Positions 1 to 6,273 of a stretch of DNA of 7,794 nucleotides are shown one piece after another. Positions within the stretch are counted from its first letter, which is position 1. Each line of letters starts with the position of its first letter. The stretch lies in NCBI GenBank assembly GCA_946631345.1, contig CAMPAA010000150.1:1-7794 (forward strand), read 5' to 3'. The notes under the pieces are model-generated. The model worked only from the letters and a program-made list of their open reading frames with translations. It ran no database searches and was not told the DNA's origin. The stretch comes from an uncultured Verrucomicrobiota bacterium. Lineage in GTDB: Bacteria > Verrucomicrobiota > Kiritimatiellia > RFP12 > UBA1067. A program made the translations under genes and the position numbers.

Positions 1-60
1 TCGTTCCAGGAGCTGAGCGCCGAGATAAACATTCAGCCGCTTGGGAGGCTTAAGCTGTGA
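1..60 (+). CDS. 3' end of an unassigned upstream gene (5' partial)
   Basis: Frame 1 is open from the window edge to a TGA at 58-60 and encodes 19 C-terminal residues ending PLGRLKL. The stop overlaps the GTG start of sctD (GTGA at 57-60), so the gene is in the same operon and probably translationally coupled to sctD. Nineteen residues are too few to assign a family. In Yersinia-type loci the secretin gene sctC precedes sctD, which makes SctC one possible identity, but nothing in the residues themselves demonstrates it. That this is a real gene end is inferred from the tight stop/start overlap and the matching strand. Confidence 0.55.
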   Translation, partial: SFQELSAEINIQPLGRLKL

Positions 61-1283
61 ATTTGATCCTTAAGATAGTTGAAGGTCCGAACAAGGGCGC
101 GGAAATCGCGCTTGTCGAGGGTGTTTCGGTCACGCTTGGCAAGAGCGACAGCTGCGACATAGTGCTTGCCGATCCCACGCTCCCCGAAACGCCTGTTTCG
201 CTGGAGCCCACGGCAGACGGCGTGACCATCGGCGGCGAACCCCTTGTTCCGTTTCATGTCAAGACGATCGGAGCCACTTCCTTGGCCGCAGGTCCTGCGG
301 ACGCACCGTGGGAGCCGTTGGTGTGGCCGAAGGAAGAGCAGGAAGAGCGGCAGGAGCAGCGCACCGAGAAGGAGGGTGCCGAACCTGCACCCGGCGTATC
401 GCCTTCCACCTCGGAGGAGGGAGCCAAGACAGCAGATTCGACCCCAAAGAAACGTCGCCATGTCGGTTGTTTCGGATGTCTTGCGGCAGCGATTCTCCTT
501 TTGCTTGTGTTTGCGGCATTGGCGTGGATTTTCAGGGCCGATCCGCGCGTTGGGCAAGCGAGGAACAAGTTGGCCGGCCTTTGCGGCGCGACCACATCGG
601 ATGGCTCGTGCACAACCGGGGCTTCGGGTACCAACGGTGGCGACGCAGTTCCGGCAGTAGACATCTCTGCGGTTGCGGCCAAGTACGGACTTTCTTTCGA
701 GACGGTCGGCGACATAGCGAAGATTTCCGGCAATTTCAAGACGCGTCGCGAAAGACTTGCCGCTACGGCGGAGGCATATGCCGTGCAGCCGGGAGTGGAG
801 CTCGACCTTTCGGATGACGAGTCTCTGCGCACTTCGTCCGAGGATGCGATCTTCACCCTCACCGAAGGCGCGCTCAAAGTGGTTTCCGCCACAAACAGGG
901 TTGTCGCGCTTTCGGGCACGTCGCCGTCGCCGATTGCGTTGAAGAAGACGCTTGAAGCGCTCAACGCAGATTTGCCGAAGCTTAAGAATGTTGACGTATC
1001 AGGCGTGACGTTTGACGGCACGGGTGGAAGCGGGTTGACATACGACAGCGAGCAAGAAGGGATGCCAGCATCCAGTTCGCTGCGTTCAATGGCAAGGAGA
1101 CCGGCGGCAGTTCCCGCTCTGCCTGTATGCGGGATACTTACTACGCCTTATCCGTGTCTGGTGATGAAGGATGGGGCGCGCATACTGGAAGGCGCTACGA
1201 TTGGCGATAGCGTCATCTTGAAAATCGAGGCGGATTCCGTGACGCTCACCAATTCGACCGGGAGGGTTACATGGAAGCCGTGA
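57..1283 (+). CDS. sctD: T3SS inner-membrane ring protein SctD (FHA-domain type)
   Basis: SctD forms the outer of the two inner-membrane rings of the injectisome. It joins the cytoplasmic sorting platform to the periplasmic rings. The 408-residue product has a cytoplasmic N-terminal FHA-like fold (about residues 1-75, with EGPNKGAEIAL and the GKSDSCDIVL strand), and then an acidic Glu/Gln/Pro-rich linker (90-130). A basic KKRRH stretch (131-135) leads into one hydrophobic segment (about 138-159), giving an N-in topology. The remainder is a periplasmic part with ring-building-type alpha/beta sequence (about 200-315) and a C-terminal beta motif (MKDGARILEGATIGD) like that ending other SctD proteins. 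GTG at 57 is chosen because GGGAGG at 43-48 lies 8 nt upstream and the start overlaps the previous stop. The length is close to YscD and far shorter than chlamydial CdsD. The FHA-like domain need not bind phosphothreonine. Cysteines 138 and 141 flank the membrane entry, and 176 and 185 sit in a Gly/Ser/Thr-rich linker. Confidence 0.88.
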   Translation: MNLILKIVEGPNKGAEIALVEGVSVTLGKSDSCDIVLADPTLPETPVSLEPTADGVTIGGEPLVPFHVKTIGATSLAAGPADAPWEPLVWPKEEQEERQEQRTEKEGAEPAPGVSPSTSEEGAKTADSTPKKRRHVGCFGCLAAAILLLLVFAALAWIFRADPRVGQARNKLAGLCGATTSDGSCTTGASGTNGGDAVPAVDISAVAAKYGLSFETVGDIAKISGNFKTRRERLAATAEAYAVQPGVELDLSDDESLRTSSEDAIFTLTEGALKVVSATNRVVALSGTSPSPIALKKTLEALNADLPKLKNVDVSGVTFDGTGGSGLTYDSEQEGMPASSSLRSMARRPAAVPALPVCGILTTPYPCLVMKDGARILEGATIGDSVILKIEADSVTLTNSTGRVTWKP

Positions 1284-1507
1284 AAGAACCTTTGAGGCTA
1301 ATGGAAATCGAAAGGGAGCTGGCAGGGCCGGATAGGCAAGAGGCTCTTGTCCGCTACGATGCTGTTCTGTCCGCGCTTGATCGGCGGATAGAAGCATCGA
1401 TGAAGGAAGGGTTGCCGCCTGACGAGTATGCGGCGGTGGCGGCGTTGAGGGAGGCCAATACCCTCGCAAGGAAGATTTTGCGTCTTTCCGTCCGGGTGGG
1501 CGGATAG
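1271..1507 (+). CDS. sctE: SctE-like T3SS needle co-chaperone (YscE/EscE/CdsE type)
   Basis: This 78-residue, almost wholly helical protein fits the small YscE/SsaE/EscE family. These proteins pair with a TPR protein (SctG) to hold needle subunits in the cytoplasm before export. Two amphipathic helices can be read: about residues 8-42 (MEIERELAG to DRRIEASM) and about 49-75 (PPDEYAAVAALREANTLARK). The spacing 'DEY...L..A...A.KIL' is typical of the second helix of that family. The ATG at 1271 overlaps the 3' end of sctD by 13 bp and has a strong Shine-Dalgarno sequence (GGGAGGG at 1260-1266). Its position directly before the needle gene, with a TPR gene directly after, matches yscE-F-G and cdsE-F-G and is the main support. 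Sequence alone is weak for such a small helical protein; a generic coiled-coil protein is the alternative. Confidence 0.72.
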   Translation: MEAVKEPLRLMEIERELAGPDRQEALVRYDAVLSALDRRIEASMKEGLPPDEYAAVAALREANTLARKILRLSVRVGG

Positions 1508-1567
1508 AGGCGAAAACGGAGCCAAAAGGCGACGTTCAACGACAAAAACAAGAAAAGGAAAAAAGAG
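1508..1567 (+). promoter_or_regulatory. A-rich leader with ribosome binding site before the needle gene
   Basis: This 60-bp gap is the longest in the operon. Its second half is strongly A-rich on the coding strand (GACAAAAACAAGAAAAGG and on into AAAAAAGAG) and contrasts with the GC-rich genes on both sides. AAGGA at 1555-1559 lies 8 nt before the sctF ATG. An unstructured A-rich leader favours high translation initiation, which would suit the most abundant structural subunit. That is an inference. I saw no convincing -35/-10 pair or stem-loop here. Confidence 0.5.
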
Positions 1568-1888
1568 ATGGCAGTAACGATACCTAATGCAACAGGCGTC
1601 CCAACGGTTCAGACCGTGCAGGGCGAAATCTATCGCGTGGACAGCGGAAGCCTCAACGACTTCATCCACACCGATGCCGTGTATAACGCGCTCATGAACG
1701 CGGCTGTTGCGATGGAAGACCGCCTGAAAACCTCCCTCGAAAACTATCAGAAGCACCCCGACGTGCAGGCGAACCTCCAGCAGCTCCAGTACGACCTGCA
1801 GCAGTGGAACCTCGCTCTCACGACGATGACGAACATCAACAAGAACATGGGAGACGCGCTCAATTCAATCGCCTCTAACTTCCGGTGA
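1568..1888 (+). CDS. sctF: T3SS needle filament protein SctF
   Basis: SctF subunits polymerise into the hollow extracellular needle. The product has 106 residues, somewhat longer than the roughly 80-90 common in the family; the extra length is in the N-terminal part. The C-terminal half carries the diagnostic layout: a helix, a Pro-containing turn (KHPDVQANL, residues 58-66), and then a long amphipathic helix (QQLQYDLQQWNLALTTM, then NINKNMGDALNSIASNFR). The final NFR resembles the family's usual K/N-F-R ending, which is needed for assembly. There is no signal peptide, as expected for a T3SS-exported substrate. The ATG start has AAGGA 8 nt upstream. Neighbouring SctE- and SctG-like genes encode the expected two-part chaperone. 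The stop overlaps the next start (TGATG at 1886-1890). Confidence 0.88.
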   Translation: MAVTIPNATGVPTVQTVQGEIYRVDSGSLNDFIHTDAVYNALMNAAVAMEDRLKTSLENYQKHPDVQANLQQLQYDLQQWNLALTTMTNINKNMGDALNSIASNFR

Positions 1889-2256
1889 TGCTAAAGATCG
1901 AAAGCGAAGAGGCGCGATTGCTGTTGAATGTCGCCCTTATGGCGACCGGGCAGAACCGCTTCCGGTCTGCCGCGAAGATTCTCGCGGCTCTGGGGCGGTT
2001 CCGTCCGGGCGAGGCGTCCGTCGCCGTGGCGAACGCAATTCTATTCATCAGCATGATGGACTTCGCCGGTGCGGTGGACTACATCGACCGCGAGGCGCTT
2101 CCACGCTTTCCGCAATCTGCCATGCTCAAGGCGTTCAGGGGCATGGCGCTGCTGCGGATGAACCGGAGAAACGAGGCCATGTGTTCGCTTGCGGAGGCGG
2201 CGTCAGACGGCGCAGACCTTGCGGCGGCGCAACTTGCAAAGGATTTGATGGCATGA
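1888..2256 (+). CDS. sctG: SctG-like TPR chaperone for the needle subunit (YscG/CdsG type)
   Basis: The 122-residue helical protein is built of TPR-like helix pairs, for example LLLNVALMATGQNRFRSAAKIL, then VAVANAILFISMMDFAGAVDYI, then MLKAFRGMALLRMNRRNEAM. YscG-type proteins use such a TPR cradle, with a YscE partner, to wrap the C-terminal helix of the needle protein and stop it polymerising early. The gene directly follows sctF. The start is taken as the ATG at 1888, which forms TGATG with the sctF stop; a GTG at 1885 would add one residue. There is no Shine-Dalgarno sequence just upstream, so translation probably depends on ribosomes finishing sctF, tying chaperone output to needle output. 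A HrpB1-type T3SS TPR protein is the closest alternative reading. Confidence 0.72.
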   Translation: MLKIESEEARLLLNVALMATGQNRFRSAAKILAALGRFRPGEASVAVANAILFISMMDFAGAVDYIDREALPRFPQSAMLKAFRGMALLRMNRRNEAMCSLAEAASDGADLAAAQLAKDLMA

Positions 2257-2633
2257 CTGAAGCAATGATGGTAGAGGCAATCAAGGCTGCCGGCGCCGGT
2301 GCAACGCAACTTGACCCGGCGAGTGGCGCACAGAATGTGGCGGCGGTCGCCAATCCTGCGTCTGTGGCGCGGTTTCAGGCTGCGATGGGTGCAGATCCCA
2401 TACCGTTTGCGTCGGAGGTGGCCGCGTCATGGCGTTCGGCGCAGGTGAACAACCAGGGCATACTGCACCGCATACGGGCGCTCTCCGAACTGAAAAGTTC
2501 GGGAAACGTAGCGGCCAGGGAGCTTGTGGAGCTGCAATACGAGGTGATGAACCTTGCATTTCAGCAGGAGGTGGTGACGAAGGTCGCCGACAAGTCCTCA
2601 AATGCAATCCAGACGCTGGTCAAGAACCAATAG
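2253..2633 (+). CDS. sctI: T3SS inner rod protein SctI
   Basis: SctI joins the export gate to the needle base and acts as an early T3SS substrate. The 126-residue product has an Ala-rich, probably disordered N-terminal half (residues 1-50). The long C-terminal helix that defines the YscI/HrpB2-type rod family follows: LVELQYEVMNLAFQQEVVTK, then VADKSSNAIQTLVKNQ (about 91-126). The upstream frame stays open before 2253, but ATG 2253 is preferred. It makes the ATGA overlap with the sctG stop, has AAAGGA at 2238-2243, and gives a normal family length. Its place just before sctJ is the same as in Yersinia, Pseudomonas and Xanthomonas T3SS loci. Confidence 0.85.
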   Translation: MTEAMMVEAIKAAGAGATQLDPASGAQNVAAVANPASVARFQAAMGADPIPFASEVAASWRSAQVNNQGILHRIRALSELKSSGNVAARELVELQYEVMNLAFQQEVVTKVADKSSNAIQTLVKNQ

Positions 2634-2679
2634 GAGACATAGGGGGACTGAAACCCAGGAGTACAGAAAAGGAGCAGAA

Positions 2680-3279
2680 ATGAAAACATCAAGGGCTTTC
2701 GCGATGCCTTTCGCATTCGCAGCGGCGCTTCTGCTTGCCGGATGCGACAAGGAGGCGGTGCTTCACTCCTCTCTGGAGGAGCGACAGGCCAATCTTGTCA
2801 TGGCCGCGCTTCTGGACGCCGGGATAGGCTGCCGCAAGTCGCCAGGCGAAGAAGGGACGTGGAACGTCACGATAATGGAGTCGAACTTCGCGGAGGCGGT
2901 TAACCTCCTGGAACGCAAGGGCCTTCCACGCCGCGCCCATCAGGGGATCGGTGAGGTTTTCAAGAAGACGGGGATGATCTCTTCGCCGAGCGAAGAGCGC
3001 ATACGCTTCATGGATGCGTTGGCCCAGGACCTTGCAAAGACAATATCCGGGGTCGATGGCGTGGTGGATGCGCGCGTGCACATAGTGCTGCCTGAGAACG
3101 ACCCCTTCGCCAGACATGCGCTCCCGTCGTCTGCCGCAGTTGCCATCCGCTCGCGATGGGATGTGGACATCACCGACATAATCCCGTCCATCAAGGGACT
3201 CGTCAAGAATTCCATTGAAGGGCTTACCGCAGAGAAGATCATGGTGACGGTCTTTCGCGATGCCCCGCCGAAGAAGTAA
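2680..3279 (+). CDS. sctJ: T3SS inner-membrane ring lipoprotein SctJ
   Basis: SctJ is the lipid-anchored inner ring of the injectisome base, concentric with SctD. The 199-residue protein starts with a type II signal peptide ending in the lipobox LLAGC (Cys22). The +2 residue is Asp, which in many Gram-negatives marks retention in the inner membrane, as expected for SctJ. Ring-building domain 1 spans about residues 24-80 (LEERQANLVMAALLDAGIG, NFAEAVNLLERKGLP) and domain 2 about 105-195 (VVDARVHIVLPENDP, PSSAAVAI, IKGLVKNSIEGL), both with classic YscJ/FliF-family signatures. The protein ends right after domain 2 (FRDAPPKK) and has no C-terminal transmembrane helix, unlike YscJ and PrgK but like the short EscJ. 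AAAAGGAG at 2667-2674 sets the ATG at 2680 and rules out upstream in-frame starts that would precede the signal peptide. Confidence 0.92.
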   Translation: MKTSRAFAMPFAFAAALLLAGCDKEAVLHSSLEERQANLVMAALLDAGIGCRKSPGEEGTWNVTIMESNFAEAVNLLERKGLPRRAHQGIGEVFKKTGMISSPSEERIRFMDALAQDLAKTISGVDGVVDARVHIVLPENDPFARHALPSSAAVAIRSRWDVDITDIIPSIKGLVKNSIEGLTAEKIMVTVFRDAPPKK

Positions 3280-3288
3280 GAAAGGCTG

Positions 3289-3630
3289 ATGGAAGCGACG
3301 GAAAGACAGTTCCTTTTGACGGCTGCATGGATGTTCATGCGGCACGGTCGGCGTGACCGCGCGCGCAACGTCTGCGAGGCGCTTAGCGAGGACGATCCGT
3401 GCGATGGAATAGCCGCCGCCGCGCTGGCGGAGATACTGCTGTCAGAAGGGGAGCCGTCGCGGGCGGTGGAAGTGCTGCGGGCAGCCGACTTCCCGCCTGA
3501 ACTTGCCCATGCCGAAGCCGTCCTTGAAACACGGGCCTTGAAGATTTCCGGGCGAGCCGCCGAAGCGCAATCGCGATGGGCTCGTTACCTGGAAGCAAAG
3601 AAAGGAGCGTCAAGGCAATGGATAACGTGA
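3289..3630 (+). CDS. Second small TPR protein of the T3SS operon, SctG-related
   Basis: The 113-residue product is helical with TPR-like pairs: LLTAAWMFMRHGRRDRARNV, then AAAALAEILLSEGEPSRAVE, then ETRALKISGRAAEAQSRWAR. Its opening helix pair (about residues 8-30) aligns by eye with the start of the SctG-like protein at 1888-2256 (LL..A..M...GR..RA..I), so the two may be paralogues. It lies 9 bp after sctJ and overlaps sctK by 13 bp. Known SctG-type proteins guard the needle subunit. A second copy beside I, J and K could serve the inner rod SctI, another early substrate, or SctK itself; none of these is shown by the sequence. A gene is rarely found in this slot of Yersinia-type operons. ATG 3289 follows AGAAAGG at 3279-3285, with short spacing. 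Confidence 0.68.
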   Translation: MEATERQFLLTAAWMFMRHGRRDRARNVCEALSEDDPCDGIAAAALAEILLSEGEPSRAVEVLRAADFPPELAHAEAVLETRALKISGRAAEAQSRWARYLEAKKGASRQWIT

Positions 3631-4337
3631 TATCCATCGATGCGGCCCGTGCGCTTGTCGCTGATGCCGCGCTCTGGCCGCATGTGCGTGATTTCCTCTG
3701 GAACTTTGCGTCGCAGGTGCATGAAAGCTGGATCGCTGATATCAAGGTGAGCGAAAAGGTGGATACGTCCTTCGTCTCGCACGTTGCGTCGTCATCGCGC
3801 GTCAAGGCCTGGATGCTGGAGAAACTTGGGGTTGAGCCGTGCTTCCACGATTTTCCGAAGAACGACTGGAGCCGCTTGGCGCTTTTGGAAGGTGCCACGC
3901 TGCTTGAGATGACAAAATGGCTTGGGGCGCTTGTCTGTGCCGAGCATTTGCGCATGGTTACGGATGGCGTTAGCGTTCGTGGCCTCAAGGGTGCGCTCCC
4001 GGGCGTTTATCCAGATGTGTTTACCTTTACTGCTTATTTCAGTGGCCTTCGGAACATGAAGGTAGCATCCCGCGGAGACGATGATACGCATAGATTGGCT
4101 GATTGCGTAATGGCGGCGGGATCTGAAATTCTTCTTTCTCTTGTTTCTGCCGCCCCAGCGCATGTCGTGGCGCGGATGAAGTTAAAGTTTCCAAAAGGTT
4201 CGCCTTTCACGTCTCTCGCCTCCGGTAATCCGTCAACGTGGCGTGGGGCGAAAGATTCGCGGCGCGATGGCCTCGACTCTGATTTTGCAAGGCTTCTGAA
4301 ACTCAAGTTCCCGGAGGCGTATTCGTTATGCTGCTGA
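3618..4337 (+). CDS. sctK: T3SS sorting-platform adaptor SctK
   Basis: SctK links the SctD cytoplasmic domains to SctQ in the cytoplasmic sorting platform. The 239-residue product has no signal peptide or membrane segment. The best SctK-like region is about residues 85-140: the family's 'L..LE...L..M..WLGAL..AE.LR..TDG..V..LK..L' layout appears as LALLEGATLLEMTKWLGALV, followed by AEHLRMVTDG and VRGLKGALPGVY. The C-terminal LLKLKFPEAY also fits. The family is divergent, so position between sctJ and sctL is important support. The start is taken as ATG 3618, with AAAGGAG at 3601-3607. An in-frame ATG at 3576 would lengthen the overlap with the TPR gene to 55 bp and is less likely. Codons around 4000-4200 look less GC-rich than the rest of the operon. 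The 3' end overlaps sctL by 10 bp. Confidence 0.8.
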   Translation: MDNVISIDAARALVADAALWPHVRDFLWNFASQVHESWIADIKVSEKVDTSFVSHVASSSRVKAWMLEKLGVEPCFHDFPKNDWSRLALLEGATLLEMTKWLGALVCAEHLRMVTDGVSVRGLKGALPGVYPDVFTFTAYFSGLRNMKVASRGDDDTHRLADCVMAAGSEILLSLVSAAPAHVVARMKLKFPKGSPFTSLASGNPSTWRGAKDSRRDGLDSDFARLLKLKFPEAYSLCC

Positions 4338-4948
4338 TAGAAAAACCCGATTTCACGCTCGTTTCAGATCGCCGTCTGGTGAAGATGGCGGAGGTAGCAA
4401 CTGTTCGCAAGGCCGAAGAGATCATCGCTGCGGCGGAAGATGAGGCTGCTCGGATCCGTGAGGATGCAAAGGTTGCCTTTGAGTCCGAAAAGCAGCGCGG
4501 CTATGAGGAAGGGCTCCAGAAAGGGAAACTGGAGATTGCCATGCAGAAGCTTGAGCTGGTAGATCAGTCCGTGGCGTTCATGGAATCTGTCGAGGGCAAG
4601 ATGGCTGACGTGGTTATGAAGGCGCTCAAGTCTTGCGTGGTGGAGATAGGCGACAAGGAGATGGTCATAAACATTGTCCGAAAGACGATGAATGCAGTCA
4701 TCCGCACTCAACGGCACGTGACATTGAAGGTCGCGCCAGGCATGACGGACGTTGTCAGGGAACGTCTTGAGGAACTGCGTTCGGATTATCCGACCGTCGA
4801 GACTTTCGATGTGGTGGAGGATCAGCGCTTGAAAGGGGCGGCATGTGTTCTTGAGACAGAGGCCGGCGTTGCCGACGCATCCGTAGAAACGCAGCTTGCC
4901 GCCATCAAGCGTTCGCTTGAGAGACATATTTCCGGGGGGTGCAAGTGA
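4328..4948 (+). CDS. sctL: T3SS ATPase stator/regulator SctL
   Basis: SctL is the peripheral-stalk protein that binds SctN and SctQ and restrains ATPase activity until assembly; it is related to FliH and to the b/delta subunits of F-ATPase. The 206-residue product has the standard layout. A short N-terminal strand is followed by a charged Ala/Glu/Lys-rich coiled coil (about residues 18-80: KAEEIIAAAEDEAARIRED, then YEEGLQKGKLEIAMQKLEL). A C-terminal globular domain follows (about 95-200), with NIVRKTMNAVIRTQRHVTLK, then VRERLEELR and the delta-like end LETEAGVADASVETQLAAIK. ATG 4328 lies inside the sctK 3' end, with GGAGG at 4313-4317. The stop overlaps the sctN start, which suits subunits made for one complex. 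Confidence 0.9.
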   Translation: MLLIEKPDFTLVSDRRLVKMAEVATVRKAEEIIAAAEDEAARIREDAKVAFESEKQRGYEEGLQKGKLEIAMQKLELVDQSVAFMESVEGKMADVVMKALKSCVVEIGDKEMVINIVRKTMNAVIRTQRHVTLKVAPGMTDVVRERLEELRSDYPTVETFDVVEDQRLKGAACVLETEAGVADASVETQLAAIKRSLERHISGGCK

Positions 4949-6273
4949 CGGGGGTGTTCGACTACATACCCGAAGTGCTCAATCGCGCGGTGGAAGATGC
5001 CCAGCCTATTGATGTGAAGGGCAAGGTAATCCAGGTCGTGGGCACGATCATCAAGGCTTCCGTTCCAGGCGTGAAGGTGGGGGAGGTCTGCATCCTGCGC
5101 AATCCGTGGGAAAACCATGAAGTGCAGGCTGAGGTCGTCGGCTTCACCAAAGACGCCGCGCTGCTTACCGCGCTTGGCCCGATGATCGGCATCTCCGCCG
5201 AGACCGAAGTCATCCCGACTCGGCGCGTGCAAATGGTTCCGGTCGGCATGAATCTCCTTGGGCGGGTTCTTGACGGCCTTGGACGGCCGATGGACACCGA
5301 TGCCAAAGGTCCTCTGCGGCCTGACGGCTACTATCCTGTCTATGCCCCGCCGCCGTCGCCGCTGGAGCGGACGATCATCTCAAAGCCCATCTCGCTTGGC
5401 GTCCGCGCGATTGACGGACTTCTCACCTGTGGCGAAGGGCAGCGCATGGGTATATTCGCCGCCGCCGGCGGCGGCAAGTCCACGCTGCTCGCGCAGATCA
5501 TCCGGAATACGGAGGCTGAGGTGACGGTTCTTGCCCTGATTGGCGAGCGTGGCCGCGAGGTGCGCGAATTCATCGAAAAGGATCTCGGGCCGGAAGGCCT
5601 CAAGAAATCCGTTCTCGTGATCTCCACGTCTGACCGTCCTTCAATGGAGCGGCTCAAAGCCGCATATGTCGCGACATCCATTGCTGAATCTTTCCGTGAT
5701 CGAGGAATGAAGGTGCTGCTTCTCATGGATAGCGTAACGCGTTTTGGTCGCGCGCAACGCGAGATCGGCCTCGCCGCAGGCGAACCGCCAACGCGTCGAG
5801 GATTTCCGCCTAGCGTGTTTTCGGAGCTGCCGAAGCTCATGGAACGCGCCGGAAATTCCTCAAAAGGCTCCATCACTGCGCTTTACACCGTTCTTGTGGA
5901 GGGTGATGACATGACAGAGCCAATCGCTGACGAGACGCGCTCCATTCTTGATGGGCATATCATCCTTTCGCGTAAGCTTGCGCAGATGAATCATTACCCG
6001 GCTATCGACATCCTCGCTTCGGTTTCAAGGTGCCAGTCGGCCATCATACCGAAGGATCACAAGGCCGCCGCCGCAAAGCTCCGAACTCTTCTCGCAAAAT
6101 ATGCCGAAGTCGAGCTGCTCTTGAAGATCGGCGAATACAAAAAGGGGTCGGATCCAGAGGCCGATGAGGCAATCCAGAAAAATGGAGCGGTCAATGCCTA
6201 TCTCAGGCAGGGATTGGATGAAAAGCCTACATACGTAGATTCCATTGCGAAGTTGAAGGAGGCAGTTTCATAA
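4945..6273 (+). CDS. sctN: T3SS ATPase SctN
   Basis: SctN is the hexameric ATPase that strips chaperones and unfolds substrates at the base of the injectisome. The 442-residue protein has the full family order: an N-terminal beta-barrel domain (about 1-85), a Walker A loop GIFAAAGGGKST (169-180, Lys178), the catalytic-Glu motif GERGRE (Glu201), and Walker B VLLLMD (Asp262). Next come the SctN-typical EPPTRRGFPPSVFSELPKLM region and the ATPase alpha/beta signature PAIDILASVS (352-361), followed by an Arg in the arginine-finger position (Arg362). No key residue is missing. The start is uncertain among GTG codons at 4939, 4945 and 4954. GTG 4945 is chosen because it forms GTGA with the sctL stop and has GGGGGG at 4934-4939. 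A flagellar FliI is unlikely, because all the neighbours are injectisome-type. Confidence 0.96.
   Translation: MTGVFDYIPEVLNRAVEDAQPIDVKGKVIQVVGTIIKASVPGVKVGEVCILRNPWENHEVQAEVVGFTKDAALLTALGPMIGISAETEVIPTRRVQMVPVGMNLLGRVLDGLGRPMDTDAKGPLRPDGYYPVYAPPPSPLERTIISKPISLGVRAIDGLLTCGEGQRMGIFAAAGGGKSTLLAQIIRNTEAEVTVLALIGERGREVREFIEKDLGPEGLKKSVLVISTSDRPSMERLKAAYVATSIAESFRDRGMKVLLLMDSVTRFGRAQREIGLAAGEPPTRRGFPPSVFSELPKLMERAGNSSKGSITALYTVLVEGDDMTEPIADETRSILDGHIILSRKLAQMNHYPAIDILASVSRCQSAIIPKDHKAAAAKLRTLLAKYAEVELLLKIGEYKKGSDPEADEAIQKNGAVNAYLRQGLDEKPTYVDSIAKLKEAVS

Noticed and set aside
254..1021. Minus-strand open frame of 255 codons opposite sctD
   Set aside because: It is a shadow of a GC-rich coding gene. 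It shows no domain, is Ser/Ala/Pro-rich low-information sequence, and conflicts with the clear SctD frame on the plus strand.
2181..2252. Upstream extension of sctI to a start at 2181
   Set aside because: The added residues are out-of-frame translation of the sctG-like gene (Cys/Arg/Gly-rich). ATG 2253 has a ribosome binding site and the usual ATGA overlap.
2602..2679. Upstream extension of sctJ to 2602
   Set aside because: It would put a charged stretch before the lipoprotein signal peptide and overlap sctI. ATG 2680, with AAAAGGAG just upstream, gives a normal signal peptide.
2634..2679. Possible terminator or promoter in the 46-bp gap between sctI and sctJ
   Set aside because: I found no stem-loop with a T tract and no clear -35/-10 pair; the gap contains only the sctJ ribosome binding site.
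5340..5876. Minus-strand open frame of 178 codons opposite sctN
   Set aside because: It is a coding shadow: the opposite strand holds the SctN Walker A, catalytic Glu and Walker B motifs in one intact frame.
4945..6273. Flagellar ATPase FliI as identity of the ATPase gene
   Set aside because: The neighbours (needle, inner rod, SctJ lipoprotein with lipobox, SctK) are injectisome components, and no flagellar gene is present in the window.
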